In this document: in pieces, positions 1-9,105 of the stretch | Layout: each line of letters starts with the position of its first letter | Numbering within the stretch: position 1 is the first letter of the stretch | From: DATJGR01 sp963780795 | GTDB taxonomy: Bacteria; Pseudomonadota; Gammaproteobacteria; Pseudomonadales; Azotimanducaceae | Assembly (NCBI GenBank): GCA_963780795.1 | Contig: CAWADH010000013.1 | Location: 310,001-374,000 of the forward strand | Reading direction: 5' to 3' | Length of the DNA: 64,000 nt | Translations under genes and position numbers: made by a program | The notes under the pieces: model-generated | The model's database searches: none | Told to the model about the DNA's origin: nothing | What the model saw: only the letters and a program-made list of their open reading frames with translations

Positions 1-1
1 G

Positions 2-514
2 CGGACCCTGGCGGGGTTTGCCCTTGTCTATTGCAGCAACTACGCAGAAGGGATTCCGGTTCTCGAACGCGCGCTGCGGATCGATCCGAACTCCACTCTG
101 GCCGCGTTCGACTTGGCTTATGCTTTGATCACGTCTCGTAAAGACGTCAAACGCGGTATGGAACTCGCGAACGAGATCATGCGTCGCGACCCGTTTGCTC
201 GGGTGCGATCGGGATGTCTATTTTTGCAGGGCCTCGCGTACGCGGAGCAACGCGACCACGAATCCGCCGTTGCCCGACTCCGCGATTCCATTCGAGTACA
301 GCCGCTGTTTCCGTGGGCCTGGATTCTGTTAGCGCTGTATCTCCTCCAGCTAGACCGCCATGACGAGGCTCTCGCCGCGATAGACGAAGTGCTTCGTTTG
401 TTTCCAGCGCTGACTATCGATACCGTCGTGGCAACAACGCGACATGTTTCGGGGGATCAGTCTGCTGTAGCCACAGATCGATCACTTCGGCCGCTGTGGC
501 CCGCACGCGCCTGA
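2..514 (+). CDS. TPR-repeat protein, C-terminal part (5' end outside window)
   Basis: The frame is open from the window edge, so this is the 3' part of a longer gene. The residues read as helical tetratricopeptide pairs; phrases such as RALRIDPNSTLAAFDLAYAL and ALAAIDEVLRLFP are typical of the TPR tails of the cyclase/TIR-TPR proteins found elsewhere in this region. The last 25 or so residues do not resemble a TPR protein tail, so the end may be frameshifted or truncated. By analogy with its neighbours the missing N-terminus could be a TolB-like domain with a cyclase or TIR input domain; that is inference only. Confidence 0.6.
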   Translation, partial: RTLAGFALVYCSNYAEGIPVLERALRIDPNSTLAAFDLAYALITSRKDVKRGMELANEIMRRDPFARVRSGCLFLQGLAYAEQRDHESAVARLRDSIRVQPLFPWAWILLALYLLQLDRHDEALAAIDEVLRLFPALTIDTVVATTRHVSGDQSAVATDRSLRPLWPARA

Positions 515-524
515 ATGGGTTCGT

Positions 525-720
525 CAGGCGCACCAATCCAGTATTGTTAGCAATGAGAGCTTCTGCCACCGACTTGTTGAGGGTGGGCGACTCGTCATTC
601 GGTACGACCATCGTGACACCGGACAATCGAGTTGATTTGACTTGGTCGCTGCCGAACACGCTCGGTGACATGGCTATGGATGCGGTGGGCATACTCGATG
701 CATTCGGCACCGAATCCGCG
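525..720 (+). pseudogene. Alpha/beta-hydrolase relic (N-terminal part)
   Basis: Three frames together spell the start of an alpha/beta-hydrolase of the pimeloyl-ACP methyl-esterase type. NPVLLAMRASA is followed in another frame by RLVIRYDHRDTGQSS (about 580-623), the characteristic segment before the nucleophile elbow. NTLGDMAMDAVGILDAFG (about 655-708) then follows in the first frame. At least two frameshifts and an internal loss are needed, and no GxSxG elbow follows. It is a decayed gene. Confidence 0.5.
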
Positions 721-779
721 GTTCAAGCTTTCACGACCAGTGGTGTGTTTAAGGGAATGCGGGACTCCGTCGAGTTGCT

Positions 780-880
780 ACGACGCGGCGATTGCTTTAC
801 CTGCATGGCGGCGCATTTCGTGTGGGGAGCCCGCGCGAGGTGAATCGTCCGCCGCCTATTGCTGTCGAAGCCCGCGGCAG
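780..880 (+). pseudogene. Esterase/lipase relic (HGG oxyanion-hole segment)
   Basis: A short stretch reads RRLLYLHGGAFRVGSPRE. This is the HGGG-type oxyanion-hole motif with flanks typical of hormone-sensitive-lipase-like esterases. Nothing before or after it in the same frame continues the family, so only a scrap remains. It is distinct from the hydrolase relic just upstream because the motif belongs to another hydrolase subfamily. Confidence 0.4.
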
Positions 881-1119
881 GGCGGGGACGTTAGCTCACT
901 ACTTAATTCGAGTAGATCCAGAAGCCCGCGATTGTCCACGTGGGCACAGCCAATGGGCCTCCGGGCATTTCCATGGGGCGTCCAGGACCGGCGACGCTCC
1001 TAGGATAGGCCGACCTGGTCGTATTGGGTGACGCACATCTGCTCGATCTCGCTAGGTTTCAGAGCATTGAGATCTTCACCGCGGCAACTGCGGTGGAGAG
1101 GATCGGCTCGATCGCGTAG

Positions 1120-1665
1120 AGCGCCATCAAGCATTTCATGGCGGGCCACTACTCAGGTCGAAGCGAGATCGTCAGAAATCCCTCCCGAAGTTGAGGGGAT
1201 TTCTCCTTGTTTGCCGAGGACCCTTTCGCGACCTTACATAGTGGTTTGTCACTGTTTGAAAATCTGGGTTTGTCTGTTTGCGCGGCGTAGTCAGAATTCG
1301 ATTTGCACTACTTTTGCACGACGGTGTCGCACACACATCAGCCTAACGGGGAGCAGAATTATGAAAGCTAAGTGAAATCATGACGTTGGTGGCGGAGGGG
1401 GAGGGATTCGAACCCTCGAGGCGTTGCCGCCTGCTGATTTTCAAGTGCGGAATCCAACTCAACTCCCCACCGTAACCCATTGTTAACACTAAATTCTTAT
1501 GAGCTAAAAAGAGGCGGAAGAGTGGGGTTGCGTGCAGAGAGGTGCACTACTTTTGCACGACTGGATCGCTGGTTTCTAGCGGCTCTCCGATGCGACACGG
1601 TCGTTCAGACGTCATGGATGATCGAGTCGGTACAACAGGGACTCGAAGGGGCGAGAGGACCATCG
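1120..1665. repeat. Family A repeat, copy 1 (attachment-site module with tRNA-Ser 3' half)
   Basis: This block is repeated at 7,208-7,582, 9,290-9,790 and, up to the intact tRNA, 23,248-23,604. In order it has a hairpin (1,174-1,204), a GTAGTCAGAATTCGATTTG stretch, a copy of GCACTACTTTTGCAC (1,305-1,319), about 70 variable bases, and a 56-base copy of the tRNA-Ser(UGA) 3' half (1,390-1,445). Element-specific sequence follows, then a second GTGCACTACTTTTGCAC copy (from 1,543) and the phrase TGGATCGCTGGTTTCT. The layout fits a recombined att site of a tRNA-targeting tyrosine recombinase. That role is inferred. Confidence 0.8.
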
Positions 1666-1807
1666 TATTTAGGTCCGGCGCCGCGGCGGAGCGAGCTCGA
1701 TTCGGTATCGTCAAGGAATGCGGATCGAGATCAGCTTCGATTTTGATCAAGAAATCAATCATTCTGCCGCGTGTCCGCGGGAACGCAGAATCGAACTGCC
1801 GACATGC

Positions 1808-1942
1808 GGATTTTCAGTGAACTGATTTCGTGATCTAGCGTGACCCAACGTGATCGAGACAAACGTTTAGGTGCGGATTCTTACCACCGCAGATCACGTT
1901 GAGTGACGCTGGGTGACGATAGATTGGGCACCTTAGTGGGCA
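1808..1942. repeat. Family B repeat, copy 1 (inverted-repeat cassette boundary)
   Basis: This 135-base repeat starts GGATTTTCAGTGAACTGATT and ends with paired GGGCACC-like heptamers. Arms at 1,831-1,855 and 1,892-1,916 are inverted and match at about 20 of 25 positions around a 36-base loop containing CGTTTAG. Each arm carries GTGAY motifs about 10 bases apart. Full copies recur at 9,106, 9,912, 12,231 and 14,536; partial copies at 5,493, 15,610 and 21,297. It lies about 140 bases after the end of family A copy 1, as at 9,790/9,912. Confidence 0.8.
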
Positions 1943-2026
1943 TCATCCAAAGACCCGAGCGTGTCCTAAGCAGGAGCCACAACGTCGTGGCGGAGGACGT
2001 CGCCGCCGCGTTCGCCGAAACCGACG

Positions 2027-2182
2027 TGCCTGGATGTGACGGCTCGACTTACCGACGGCAACGTCGTTCTCGCGAAGCACCTGCTCGGGTGTATGCGCGA
2101 GGAGTACGACGGCTTGTTGGCGGTCGTCCTGCCGCGCCGCTCGAGTCGTGCTGATACGAAGACGTTCGACCGCGGAACGTAA
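2027..2182 (+). other. Short open frame, probable gene remnant
   Basis: A 51-codon open frame without an obvious start has residues such as VTARLTDGNVVLAKHLLG and then MREEYDGLLAVVLPRRSS. The composition looks protein-like rather than random, but I do not recognise a family. It lies between a family B repeat and the cyclase gene, in the place where other units show scraps of truncated cargo. Confidence 0.25.
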
Positions 2183-2250
2183 GGGCGGCAGAACGTCCTG
2201 CGTCACGCAAACCGTTTGACCGTAGCTCCGATTGCCCGTCTACTGCGGCG

Positions 2251-4140
2251 ATGAATTCCGCAGCCGACCGGAAACTCGCAGCGATTCTGTGCGGTGACGT
2301 CTTCGGTTATAGCCGGCTCATGGAGGACGACGAAGACGCCACGGTGCGTACGCTGCGCGCATGGCGCGAACAGATCGGAGCGCTGATCACCGAGTATCGC
2401 GGCCGCCTGGCCGATTTCAGCGGGGACAATTTCCTGGCCGAATTTCCGGCTGCCCGCGACGCGATCGCATGCGCACGAGAGGTCCAGCGCGTGCTGTACG
2501 CGCGCAATGCCGGCCTTTTGCCCGAGCGGCGGATGGAGCTTCGCATCGGCGCGCATCTGGGCGATGTGCGCACCGAAGGCGAGCGACTCTTCGGCGACGG
2601 CGTCAACATCGCCGCGCGGTTGCAAACGCTGGCCGAGCCGGGCGGGATCTGCCTGTCCGCCGCGATGTACGAACAGGTGCGCACCAAGCTCGATCTCGAC
2701 TGTGAGGATCTGGGCGAGCAGACGCTCAAGAACATTTCGAATCCTGTCCACGCTTACCAGTTGCGTGCGCCCGGTACCGCGTCTCCGGCGCAACGGGGGC
2801 GTACCTCGAAATCGAGTCGGACACGCACGATCGCATTGGTCATTGCGTTCGGAATCACGCTCGCAGGGATCGGTGTGTGGATGACATGGCCGCATCTGCT
2901 GGGCGTCGCTTTCGACGCTGCGGGCATAATCCCCGGCAAGCATCCGACGCTTCCAGACAAGCCATCGATCGCCGTGCTCCCGTTCACCAACATGAGTGGT
3001 GATCCCGAACAAGAATATTTCGCCGACGGAATCACCGAGGAGCTGACGACCGACCTCGCGCAGTCGTCGTCGCTGTTCGTCATCGCGCGCAATTCGGCGT
3101 TCACCTACAAGGGCCGAGCGGCGAAGATCGAAGATGTCGGGCGCGAACTGGGGGTGCGCTACGTGCTTGAGGGAAGCGTACGCCGCGCAGGTGATCGCGT
3201 CCGCATCACCGCGCAACTGATCGAAGCGTCGAACGGTTTCCACGTCTGGAGCGAGCAATACGATCGCAGCCTCGATGACGTGCTTGCGGTTCAGTCCGAG
3301 ATCGCCGAGCAGGTCTTCGTCGCGACCGGCGCACCGATCATGGGGGCCGAACTCGAACGAATCCGCCTCAAGGCTACGGACAGCTTCACCGCGTACGACG
3401 CGTACACGAAGGGGCTCTCCCTATACGGGCGGTTTCGTGTGCGTGACATGGCCGAAGCAAGGCGCTGGTTCGAACGCGCGGTCGAGTTGGATCCCGACTA
3501 CGCGGCGGCCGTCTCCCAACTCGGCATGACCTACACTTTCCCGTATACCGATCTGTGGAATCTCGACGAATCCGAGCTCGCGCGCGATGACGCATACCAA
3601 AAGCACGCGATGGAACTCGACCCGAACCTGTGGTTGCCGTATTTCGCTGAAGCCATCATTGAACTCACCTACCATCGACCCGAGCAGGCACACCGCTTAC
3701 TCGACAGGGCAATCGCGCTCGGTCCGAACGAGTGGCGGCCGCGCCTGGTGAGCGCCGTCGTGCACGCGATGGGGCGCGAACCCCTACGCGCGACGGAGTC
3801 GCTGCAGCAGGCGTTGCGCCTGAACCCCCACACGACGTCCGACTCGCTCTACATGAACACGATGAGCATCGTGTACAGCATCATCGGCCGTCACGACGAA
3901 GCCGTCCGGATCGCCGAACAGGTACGCGCGGAGAATCCGGACTCGATCGCGTCGCGGCTCCTGCTCGCCGCCCACTACCAAACGACCGACCGGCGGGAGG
4001 AGGCGCACGCATTGATTCAGGAAGCGCTGCAAGTGAATCCCGTGCTCACGGCCGACGCGTTGCGCCGTCACAAGCTCGTTGGGAGACGCCCGGATCTCGA
4101 TCAATATCTCGCGACGTTGCGGGCGGCCGGTCTGCCCTGA
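2251..4140 (+). CDS. Class III nucleotide cyclase with TolB-like and TPR domains
   Basis: The protein has 629 residues. Residues 8-170 form a class III cyclase homology domain: AILCGDVFGYSRLM carries the first metal Asp, SGDNFLAEF the second, and GVNIAARL the Asn/Arg pair. The adenine-selecting Lys seen in many adenylate cyclases before the second Asp is not evident, so substrate and activity are uncertain. One membrane segment lies near 190-212. A TolB-like N-terminal domain follows (about 235-345: SIAVLPFTNMSGDPEQEYF, FADGITEEL, VLEGSVRRAGDRVRI), then TPRs to the end. The expected role is a signalling protein with an internal cyclase and an external TolB/TPR part. It is cargo of the first tRNA-bounded unit. 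A strong ribosome site belongs to the next gene, not this one. Confidence 0.85.
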   Translation: MNSAADRKLAAILCGDVFGYSRLMEDDEDATVRTLRAWREQIGALITEYRGRLADFSGDNFLAEFPAARDAIACAREVQRVLYARNAGLLPERRMELRIGAHLGDVRTEGERLFGDGVNIAARLQTLAEPGGICLSAAMYEQVRTKLDLDCEDLGEQTLKNISNPVHAYQLRAPGTASPAQRGRTSKSSRTRTIALVIAFGITLAGIGVWMTWPHLLGVAFDAAGIIPGKHPTLPDKPSIAVLPFTNMSGDPEQEYFADGITEELTTDLAQSSSLFVIARNSAFTYKGRAAKIEDVGRELGVRYVLEGSVRRAGDRVRITAQLIEASNGFHVWSEQYDRSLDDVLAVQSEIAEQVFVATGAPIMGAELERIRLKATDSFTAYDAYTKGLSLYGRFRVRDMAEARRWFERAVELDPDYAAAVSQLGMTYTFPYTDLWNLDESELARDDAYQKHAMELDPNLWLPYFAEAIIELTYHRPEQAHRLLDRAIALGPNEWRPRLVSAVVHAMGREPLRATESLQQALRLNPHTTSDSLYMNTMSIVYSIIGRHDEAVRIAEQVRAENPDSIASRLLLAAHYQTTDRREEAHALIQEALQVNPVLTADALRRHKLVGRRPDLDQYLATLRAAGLP

Positions 4141-4317
4141 CAAAAGGAGGCGCTTGGCCGCGGGGCAAGCACCTGATGAGCCGCACGAGCGGGAAGGTAC
4201 CGCGAGATGGGTTCGACGAAGTGCTGGTGCGGCATGTCACCGGCGATCATGCTTGACCGCTCGCTCGGACAACGGGTGATCCCGGCGATCCGCGCCATGT
4301 GAAATCGAGGAGGGGAA

Positions 4318-5187
4318 ATGCGTGAGTATCGCAATGCAGTGGCGGACAACGCCCGCTGGACGGGTTTCGAGCCGCGGCCGGATGACATTTTTGTCTGCAC
4401 TCCACCAAAGTGCGGCACTACCTGGATGCAGACGATCGTTGCGAATCTGTTGTGGCCCGATGGGGACGTGCCGGGACAAATCGCCAACGGAATATCACCG
4501 TGGATCGAAGCGAAGTTCATGCCGGCGGATGCGATGCATGCGATGTTGAAGGCACAGACGCACCGCCGCGTGATGAAGAGCCATTCCCCGGCGAATGCGA
4601 TTCCGTGGTTCCCGCAAGCGAAATACATAACCGTCGCGCGCGACGGCCGCGATGCGTTCATGTCGTTTGTCAATCACGCGCAGCGCCTCAAGATGATCGA
4701 CATGCTGAACGCGCAGGCGGCACAGGAAGGTTTGCCGCTGATGAAGAAATTTGACGGCGACTACCACGGCTACTTCAAAATCTGGCTCGAGGAGCTCGAT
4801 TACTTCGACGTGGTCGCGAGCTATTGGGCACGCCGCAACGAGCCAAACCTGCTGTTCGTCCACTACAACGACATGAAGGCGGATCTCGGCTCCGAGATGC
4901 GTCGGGTCGCCGCATTTCTCGACATCGAGATTGCCGAGTCGAAATGGCCCGCGGTGATCGACCGTTGCAGTTTCGAGTCGATGCGCAACATCGGCGATGG
5001 GCCGGACCCGATGAGTATGGCCTTCGAGGGCGGCACCAAAGGTTTCATCTTCAAGGGCACGAACGGCCGGTGGCGCGACGTGCTAAACGCAGACGACCTC
5101 GCCGCGTACCAGCGTCGCGTGGTGGAAACGCTGTCCGCGGATGCGGCGCGGTGGATCGAACACGGCCGGCACGCGGTCGCCGTGTAG
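4318..5187 (+). CDS. PAPS-dependent sulfotransferase 1
   Basis: A cytosolic-type sulfotransferase of 289 residues. It should transfer sulfate from PAPS to a hydroxyl or amine acceptor. PKCGTTWMQ at residues 30-38 is the 5'-phosphosulfate loop; TVARDGRDAFMSFVNH is the 3'-phosphate-binding segment; FKGTNGRWRDVL is the C-terminal PAPS-contact motif. GAGGAGGGGA lies just before the ATG, a very good ribosome site. The gene follows the cyclase gene on the same strand after 177 bases and precedes a truncated membrane gene. The acceptor cannot be read from the sequence. Confidence 0.9.
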   Translation: MREYRNAVADNARWTGFEPRPDDIFVCTPPKCGTTWMQTIVANLLWPDGDVPGQIANGISPWIEAKFMPADAMHAMLKAQTHRRVMKSHSPANAIPWFPQAKYITVARDGRDAFMSFVNHAQRLKMIDMLNAQAAQEGLPLMKKFDGDYHGYFKIWLEELDYFDVVASYWARRNEPNLLFVHYNDMKADLGSEMRRVAAFLDIEIAESKWPAVIDRCSFESMRNIGDGPDPMSMAFEGGTKGFIFKGTNGRWRDVLNADDLAAYQRRVVETLSADAARWIEHGRHAVAV

Positions 5188-5214
5188 CGGACGCTACGGC
5201 ACGGGAGGGTGAGC

Positions 5215-5478
5215 ATGTCGGATACCACCAATGCGTCCGTCAGTCTCCTCGCCACGCTCCGTCAGACCGTTGCTCGGCGCTACTTCCTAGCGATGGCCGT
5301 GCTGCTCCTCACGATCGTGCTGGTCGGCTTCGCACCCACGTTCCATCTCAAGGTGTTCTTCGGTACACCGGCGCTACCACTCTATCTGCACGTACATGGC
5401 ACACTGCTCATCGCGTGGTATGCGTTGTTTGTCGCACAGACCGTCCTGGTTGCTTCCGGCCGCACACCCGTTTTTTGA
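5215..5478 (+). pseudogene. Truncated multi-pass membrane protein (N-terminal part)
   Basis: Eighty-seven residues from an ATG with GGGAGGGTG upstream give two hydrophobic segments: LAMAVLLLTIVLVGFAPTF and, after HVHGT, a second one through WYALFVAQTVLVASGR. The phrase GFAPTF...FGTP...LHVHG is typical of the start of larger membrane proteins with conserved histidines. The frame stops within 15 bases of a degenerate family B repeat, so the gene looks cut at that repeat. The function of the full-length family is unknown to me. Confidence 0.6.
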
Positions 5479-5492
5479 GCGGCTGATACGCC

Positions 5493-5588
5493 GATTCCCA
5501 GTGCTCCGATGCCGTGATCGAGCGCTACCCAACGTAATCGAAACAGAACATTTAGCCGCCGTCTTTTACCACTGCACATCATGTTCAG
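5493..5588. repeat. Family B repeat, degenerate copy 2
   Basis: The stretch GATTCCCAGTG...CCGTGATCGAGCGCTACCC, then AACAGAACATTTAGCC and TTACCACTGCACATCATGTT, follows family B in order but with many changes. It lacks the final GGGCACC pair. It separates the first sulfotransferase unit from the second and coincides with the break of the membrane gene just before it. Confidence 0.6.
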
Positions 5589-5793
5589 TCCCGAGCGGAA
5601 TGGGCGATTCTTTCTTCGTCCTTCGTCCAATACCCGCTTCCTCTTCGCGCGGTAGTCGGCCGATACTCAAAGAACACACGAGATCCGGCCAGGCGGGGAA
5701 TTCTAAAGATGACGACGACTACCCGGAGCACCGGCACCGACACGACACACCGATTGCCGAAAGCTTGCGCTGGGGCGGGTTGAGGAGCACACG

Positions 5794-6735
5794 ATGACGA
5801 TCCGACCCACACTGGAACACGACTACAACCATCCCGGTTTCGACAGCACGCGCTGGGGTCGCTTCACGTATCGACCTGGCGACATCGTGGTGTCTACATC
5901 GTACAAGTCGGGGACCACTTGGACGCAAATGATCTGCGCGCTGCTGGTGCATCGAAGTCCGATGCTGCCGAAACCGTTGACCGAGTTGTCAGTCTGGGTC
6001 GACAACGTACTGGAACTGATCGACGACGTCATCGCCAACTACGATGCGCAGTCGTATCGACGCGTGATCAAAACACACACCCCGCTAGACGGCCTGCCAT
6101 TCCGTGACGACGTGGACTACGTGATCTGTGCGCGCGATCCGCGAGACGTGTTCATGTCTTCGCTGAATCACTTTGCGAACATGGACTTCACACGCATCAT
6201 GCAGATCATGGCCGCATCAGGAGTGTTTATCGATCCGCCTCCGGCGTTGCCGGACGACGTGAACGAGCGCTTCAGAATGTGGCTGACCGTACCGATGATG
6301 CCGTGGGAGCACGACGGCGCCCCATTCTGGTCTACGTTTCATCACTCCGAGACGTATTGGAATTATCGGTCTCTGCCGAACATCCACTTCGTTCACTATG
6401 CTGACCTGAAGACCGATCTGGACGGTCAAATGCGCAGACTGGCGAGCGAACTTCGTATTGAGGTTCCCGAAACGACCTGGCCCGCGCTGATCCAGGCGGC
6501 GTCATTTGACGCGATGAAGTCGAATGCCGACTCCATCGCGCCGGCTTCACATCTCGGCATGTGGCTTGACAATGGTCGGTTCTTTAATAAAGGCACCAAC
6601 GACCAATGGCGCGGCGCGCTCTCTGACGACAGTTTGACCCTGTATCAGAATCTGACCCGCCAACGCTACGATCCAATGATGCTCGACTGGCTCGAACGAG
6701 GCTCGCTGCGGCTTGGATACCCAGAGGGACTTTGA
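5794..6735 (+). CDS. PAPS-dependent sulfotransferase 2
   Basis: A sulfotransferase of 313 residues. The 5'-phosphosulfate loop is SYKSGTTWTQ (about residues 34-43), the 3'-phosphate segment is VICARDPRDVFMSSLNH, and the C-terminal motif is FFNKGTNDQWRGAL. GAGGAG stands 10 bases before the ATG. It is clearly diverged from sulfotransferase 1, with a different loop spelling and extra internal length, so it is a paralogue and not a recent duplicate. The acceptor is unknown. A family B remnant separates the two genes. Confidence 0.88.
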   Translation: MTIRPTLEHDYNHPGFDSTRWGRFTYRPGDIVVSTSYKSGTTWTQMICALLVHRSPMLPKPLTELSVWVDNVLELIDDVIANYDAQSYRRVIKTHTPLDGLPFRDDVDYVICARDPRDVFMSSLNHFANMDFTRIMQIMAASGVFIDPPPALPDDVNERFRMWLTVPMMPWEHDGAPFWSTFHHSETYWNYRSLPNIHFVHYADLKTDLDGQMRRLASELRIEVPETTWPALIQAASFDAMKSNADSIAPASHLGMWLDNGRFFNKGTNDQWRGALSDDSLTLYQNLTRQRYDPMMLDWLERGSLRLGYPEGL

Positions 6736-7002
6736 ACGCCAAGCCGATCGCATGGACATCGCACTTGCGGTCAACGCACAAGGTTGTTCCAGCTCGACGC
6801 GTACACTGACGGCGCATCAGACGCCGCAGGTGTCTGTCCAAGCACGCCGAAAAAAACGCTGATGACCAACGTGACTGCCCACTGCCCCCACCCATGTTCG
6901 TCTGACGATGGCGTTGAGGCGTCAATCGCAGCAATGCGGCTTGGCGCCTTCATCGACGGAAGTGTACGAACTTAGACCTCAAAGGGGGCAGGCGCTTCCG
7001 AA

Positions 7003-7107
7003 ATGATCTGTAACTCGGTGCTGACGGTTCACGTTCTGAGCGTCCTCGTCTGGCTGGGTTGCGGCCTCTATGTCAGTGCCTGTCGAAGCCGCTACCAGCG
7101 GGGCGTC
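7003..7107 (+). pseudogene. Short N-terminal fragment of a membrane protein
   Basis: From an ATG preceded by a purine-rich run the frame gives 34 residues including SVLTVHVLSVLVWLGCGLY, a single hydrophobic helix typical of the start of small integral membrane proteins, then stops. It looks like the 5' end of a truncated gene close to a family A repeat. The rest of 6,736-7,207 shows nothing I can support. Confidence 0.3.
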
Positions 7108-7207
7108 TGAACTCGATGCGTGGCGTGAGCAGGCACCTCGAGTACATAGCATGAACCCAAACAGATCTAATCGATGGCTGAGCCAAGTTCCCGTGTTCGC
7201 TTGGTTG

Positions 7208-7582
7208 CAGCGGCGTAGTCAGAATTCGATTCGCACTATTTTTGCACGACCGCAGCGCGCGGGGCTTAGTCGAATGCGTGGCGGGAGGATGAAAAGCTAA
7301 AGCAAATCATGAAGATGGTGGCGGAGGGGGGGGATTCGAACCCTCGGAGCGTTGCCGACCGCTGATTTTAAAGTGCGGAACCTGACTCAACTCCCCACCG
7401 TAACCCACTGTTAACGCTAAATTCTCATGAGCGAAAAAGAGGCGGAAGAGTGGGGTTGCGTGCAGAGAGGTGCACTACTTTTGCCGACTGAATCGCTGGT
7501 TTCTGGCCTAGCTCGAATTCCGATTTGATCGTGCAGTGTCATGCATCATCGAGTTCCGATAACAGGGACGCGAAGGGGCGAG
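7208..7582. repeat. Family A repeat, copy 2 (tRNA-Ser 3' half at 7,319-7,373)
   Basis: The order is the same as in copy 1: a GCACTATTTTTGCAC variant, then AAAAGCTAAA, the tRNA 3' half (55 bases, one base short in the G run, anticodon-loop part ATTTTAAAG), the sequence GTGCGGAACC, and a GTGCACTACTTTTGCC variant followed by GAATCGCTGGTTTCTGG. The upstream hairpin of copies 1, 3 and 4 is missing. This copy bounds the 5.9-kb and 2.2-kb units. Confidence 0.8.
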
Positions 7583-7722
7583 CTACTCCAAGTCTGCGTC
7601 AATTAGATGCCGACTGCATGTAGCGTTTCCATAGCCGCTGAATGACGTCCCAATGGAACCTGCGTCTTTGACCGAGTATGATCCAGCTAAGCTGAGGTCG
7701 TCTGACGATTGAGGTTTTCTTT

Positions 7723-9004
7723 GTGAGCGTGCCGCGCTTCGAGATCTCGCCGCTTTCGGCCATGGTCGATGCCCCTCTTGAGATTCGTCTGACCGGCATG
7801 CAGCCGGGTGACGTTGTGACCTTGCGCTCGAGCATCGCAGACGGCATTTGGACAGCCGAAGCGTCGTTTGCGGTCGGCGCCGATGGCACCATTGACCTGG
7901 AGGAGCAAGCGCCCGTTTCGGGCAGCTACTCGACCGTCGACGCCATGGGCTTGATCTGGTCTGCGTCTCTTCAGGCGTCGCCGGAGTCTCTCGCCAGCCT
8001 GTGGGCAAACGTTGAGCCACTTGCGATCACGTTCGATGCCATGTCAGGCGGCAACGTGCTTGCGAGTGCCAGTGTGGTGCGCGAGCAAGTTCCAGTCGGA
8101 GTGCGGCGAGAGGTGGTACGCGAGCATGGCCTGTTCGGCACGTTGTTTGTGCCGCCAAACGACGGTCCACATCCGGCGGTGATGCTCGTCAGCGGTTCGG
8201 GAGGCGGGCTCGACGAGGGACTCGCGTCATTGTTTGCCGCGCATGGGATTGCCGGGTTCGCGTTGGCGTATTTCAACTACGAGGCGCTGCCGAAGGCACT
8301 GATCAACATTCCACTCGAGTACTTCGAGACCGGTATCGAATTCTTGCGGGCGCACCCCATGATCGACGGGAATCGACTCGCCATCGCCGGCACATCGCGA
8401 GGCGGCGAATTGTCGTTACTGCTGGGTTCGGTGTTCTCGCAATTCAAAGCGGTCGTCGCGTGGGTGCCGAGCGGCTTGGTGTGGGGAGGATTCGGTGGGG
8501 CCCGCGAAGACGGTGTCCAACCTGCCTGGCTCTTGAACGGAGAGCCAGTGCCGTTCATGAACGGCGACATCCACCCCGACGACTACCGCTATACCGTTAG
8601 CTACTACCGCCGGGGCGAAGGTATTCCCCACACGCCGGGTTTTCTCGCGCAGATGAACCGATATCCGGATCGCGTTCGACAACGCGACGATTCCGGTCGA
8701 GCGCGTCAACGGAGCCGTTCTTTTGATCTCAGGTGAAGACGATCAGATGTGGCCGAGCACGGCTATGGCGGAGATCAGCATGGCGCGCTTGCGTGAGCAC
8801 AACTTCGCGCATCCCTACGAGCACCTCAGCTATCCCGGTGCGGGCCATGGGATCGGCACGCCGTACTGGCCGCAAACCATGATCGAGGCGCGCCATCCGG
8901 TCGATGATGTTCTCTATTCCTTTGGTGGCAATCCTGAGTCGAACGCGCGCGCTAGCGTCGACTCGTGGCGACGAATCAAGCTATTCCTCCACGAGAATCT
9001 GTAG
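7723..9004 (+). pseudogene. BAAT/acyl-CoA thioesterase-like hydrolase, frameshifted
   Basis: Residues 1-110 (FEISPLSAMVDAPLEIRLTG, GDVVTLRS, DGIWTAEASF) match the acyl-CoA thioester hydrolase/bile-acid-CoA acyltransferase N-terminal beta domain. The rest is its alpha/beta-hydrolase domain: PAVMLVSGSGGGLDEG, the nucleophile elbow AGTSRGGELS, then after a one-base frame change near 8,672 the acid in LLISGEDDQMW and the histidine in PGAGHGIG. All three catalytic positions survive, so the break is recent or a sequencing error. Known relatives cleave acyl-CoA or move the acyl group to amino acids; the substrate is unknown here. It is the only cargo gene of the 2.2-kb unit. Confidence 0.8.
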
Positions 9005-9105
9005 ACGGTCCCGCGCACCCATACGCACCTGTCAGCATCAAGCGACTGCGAAGAATCGCAGAGCTTCGCGCATTGGAACTCGAAACTCGCTTCGCAGCTC
9101 AGCTC

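Noticed and set aside
2203..3258. Long minus-strand open frame opposite the cyclase gene
   Set aside because: It is rich in Arg and lacks any domain pattern; it is the mirror of a high-GC coding strand. The plus strand has clear domains.
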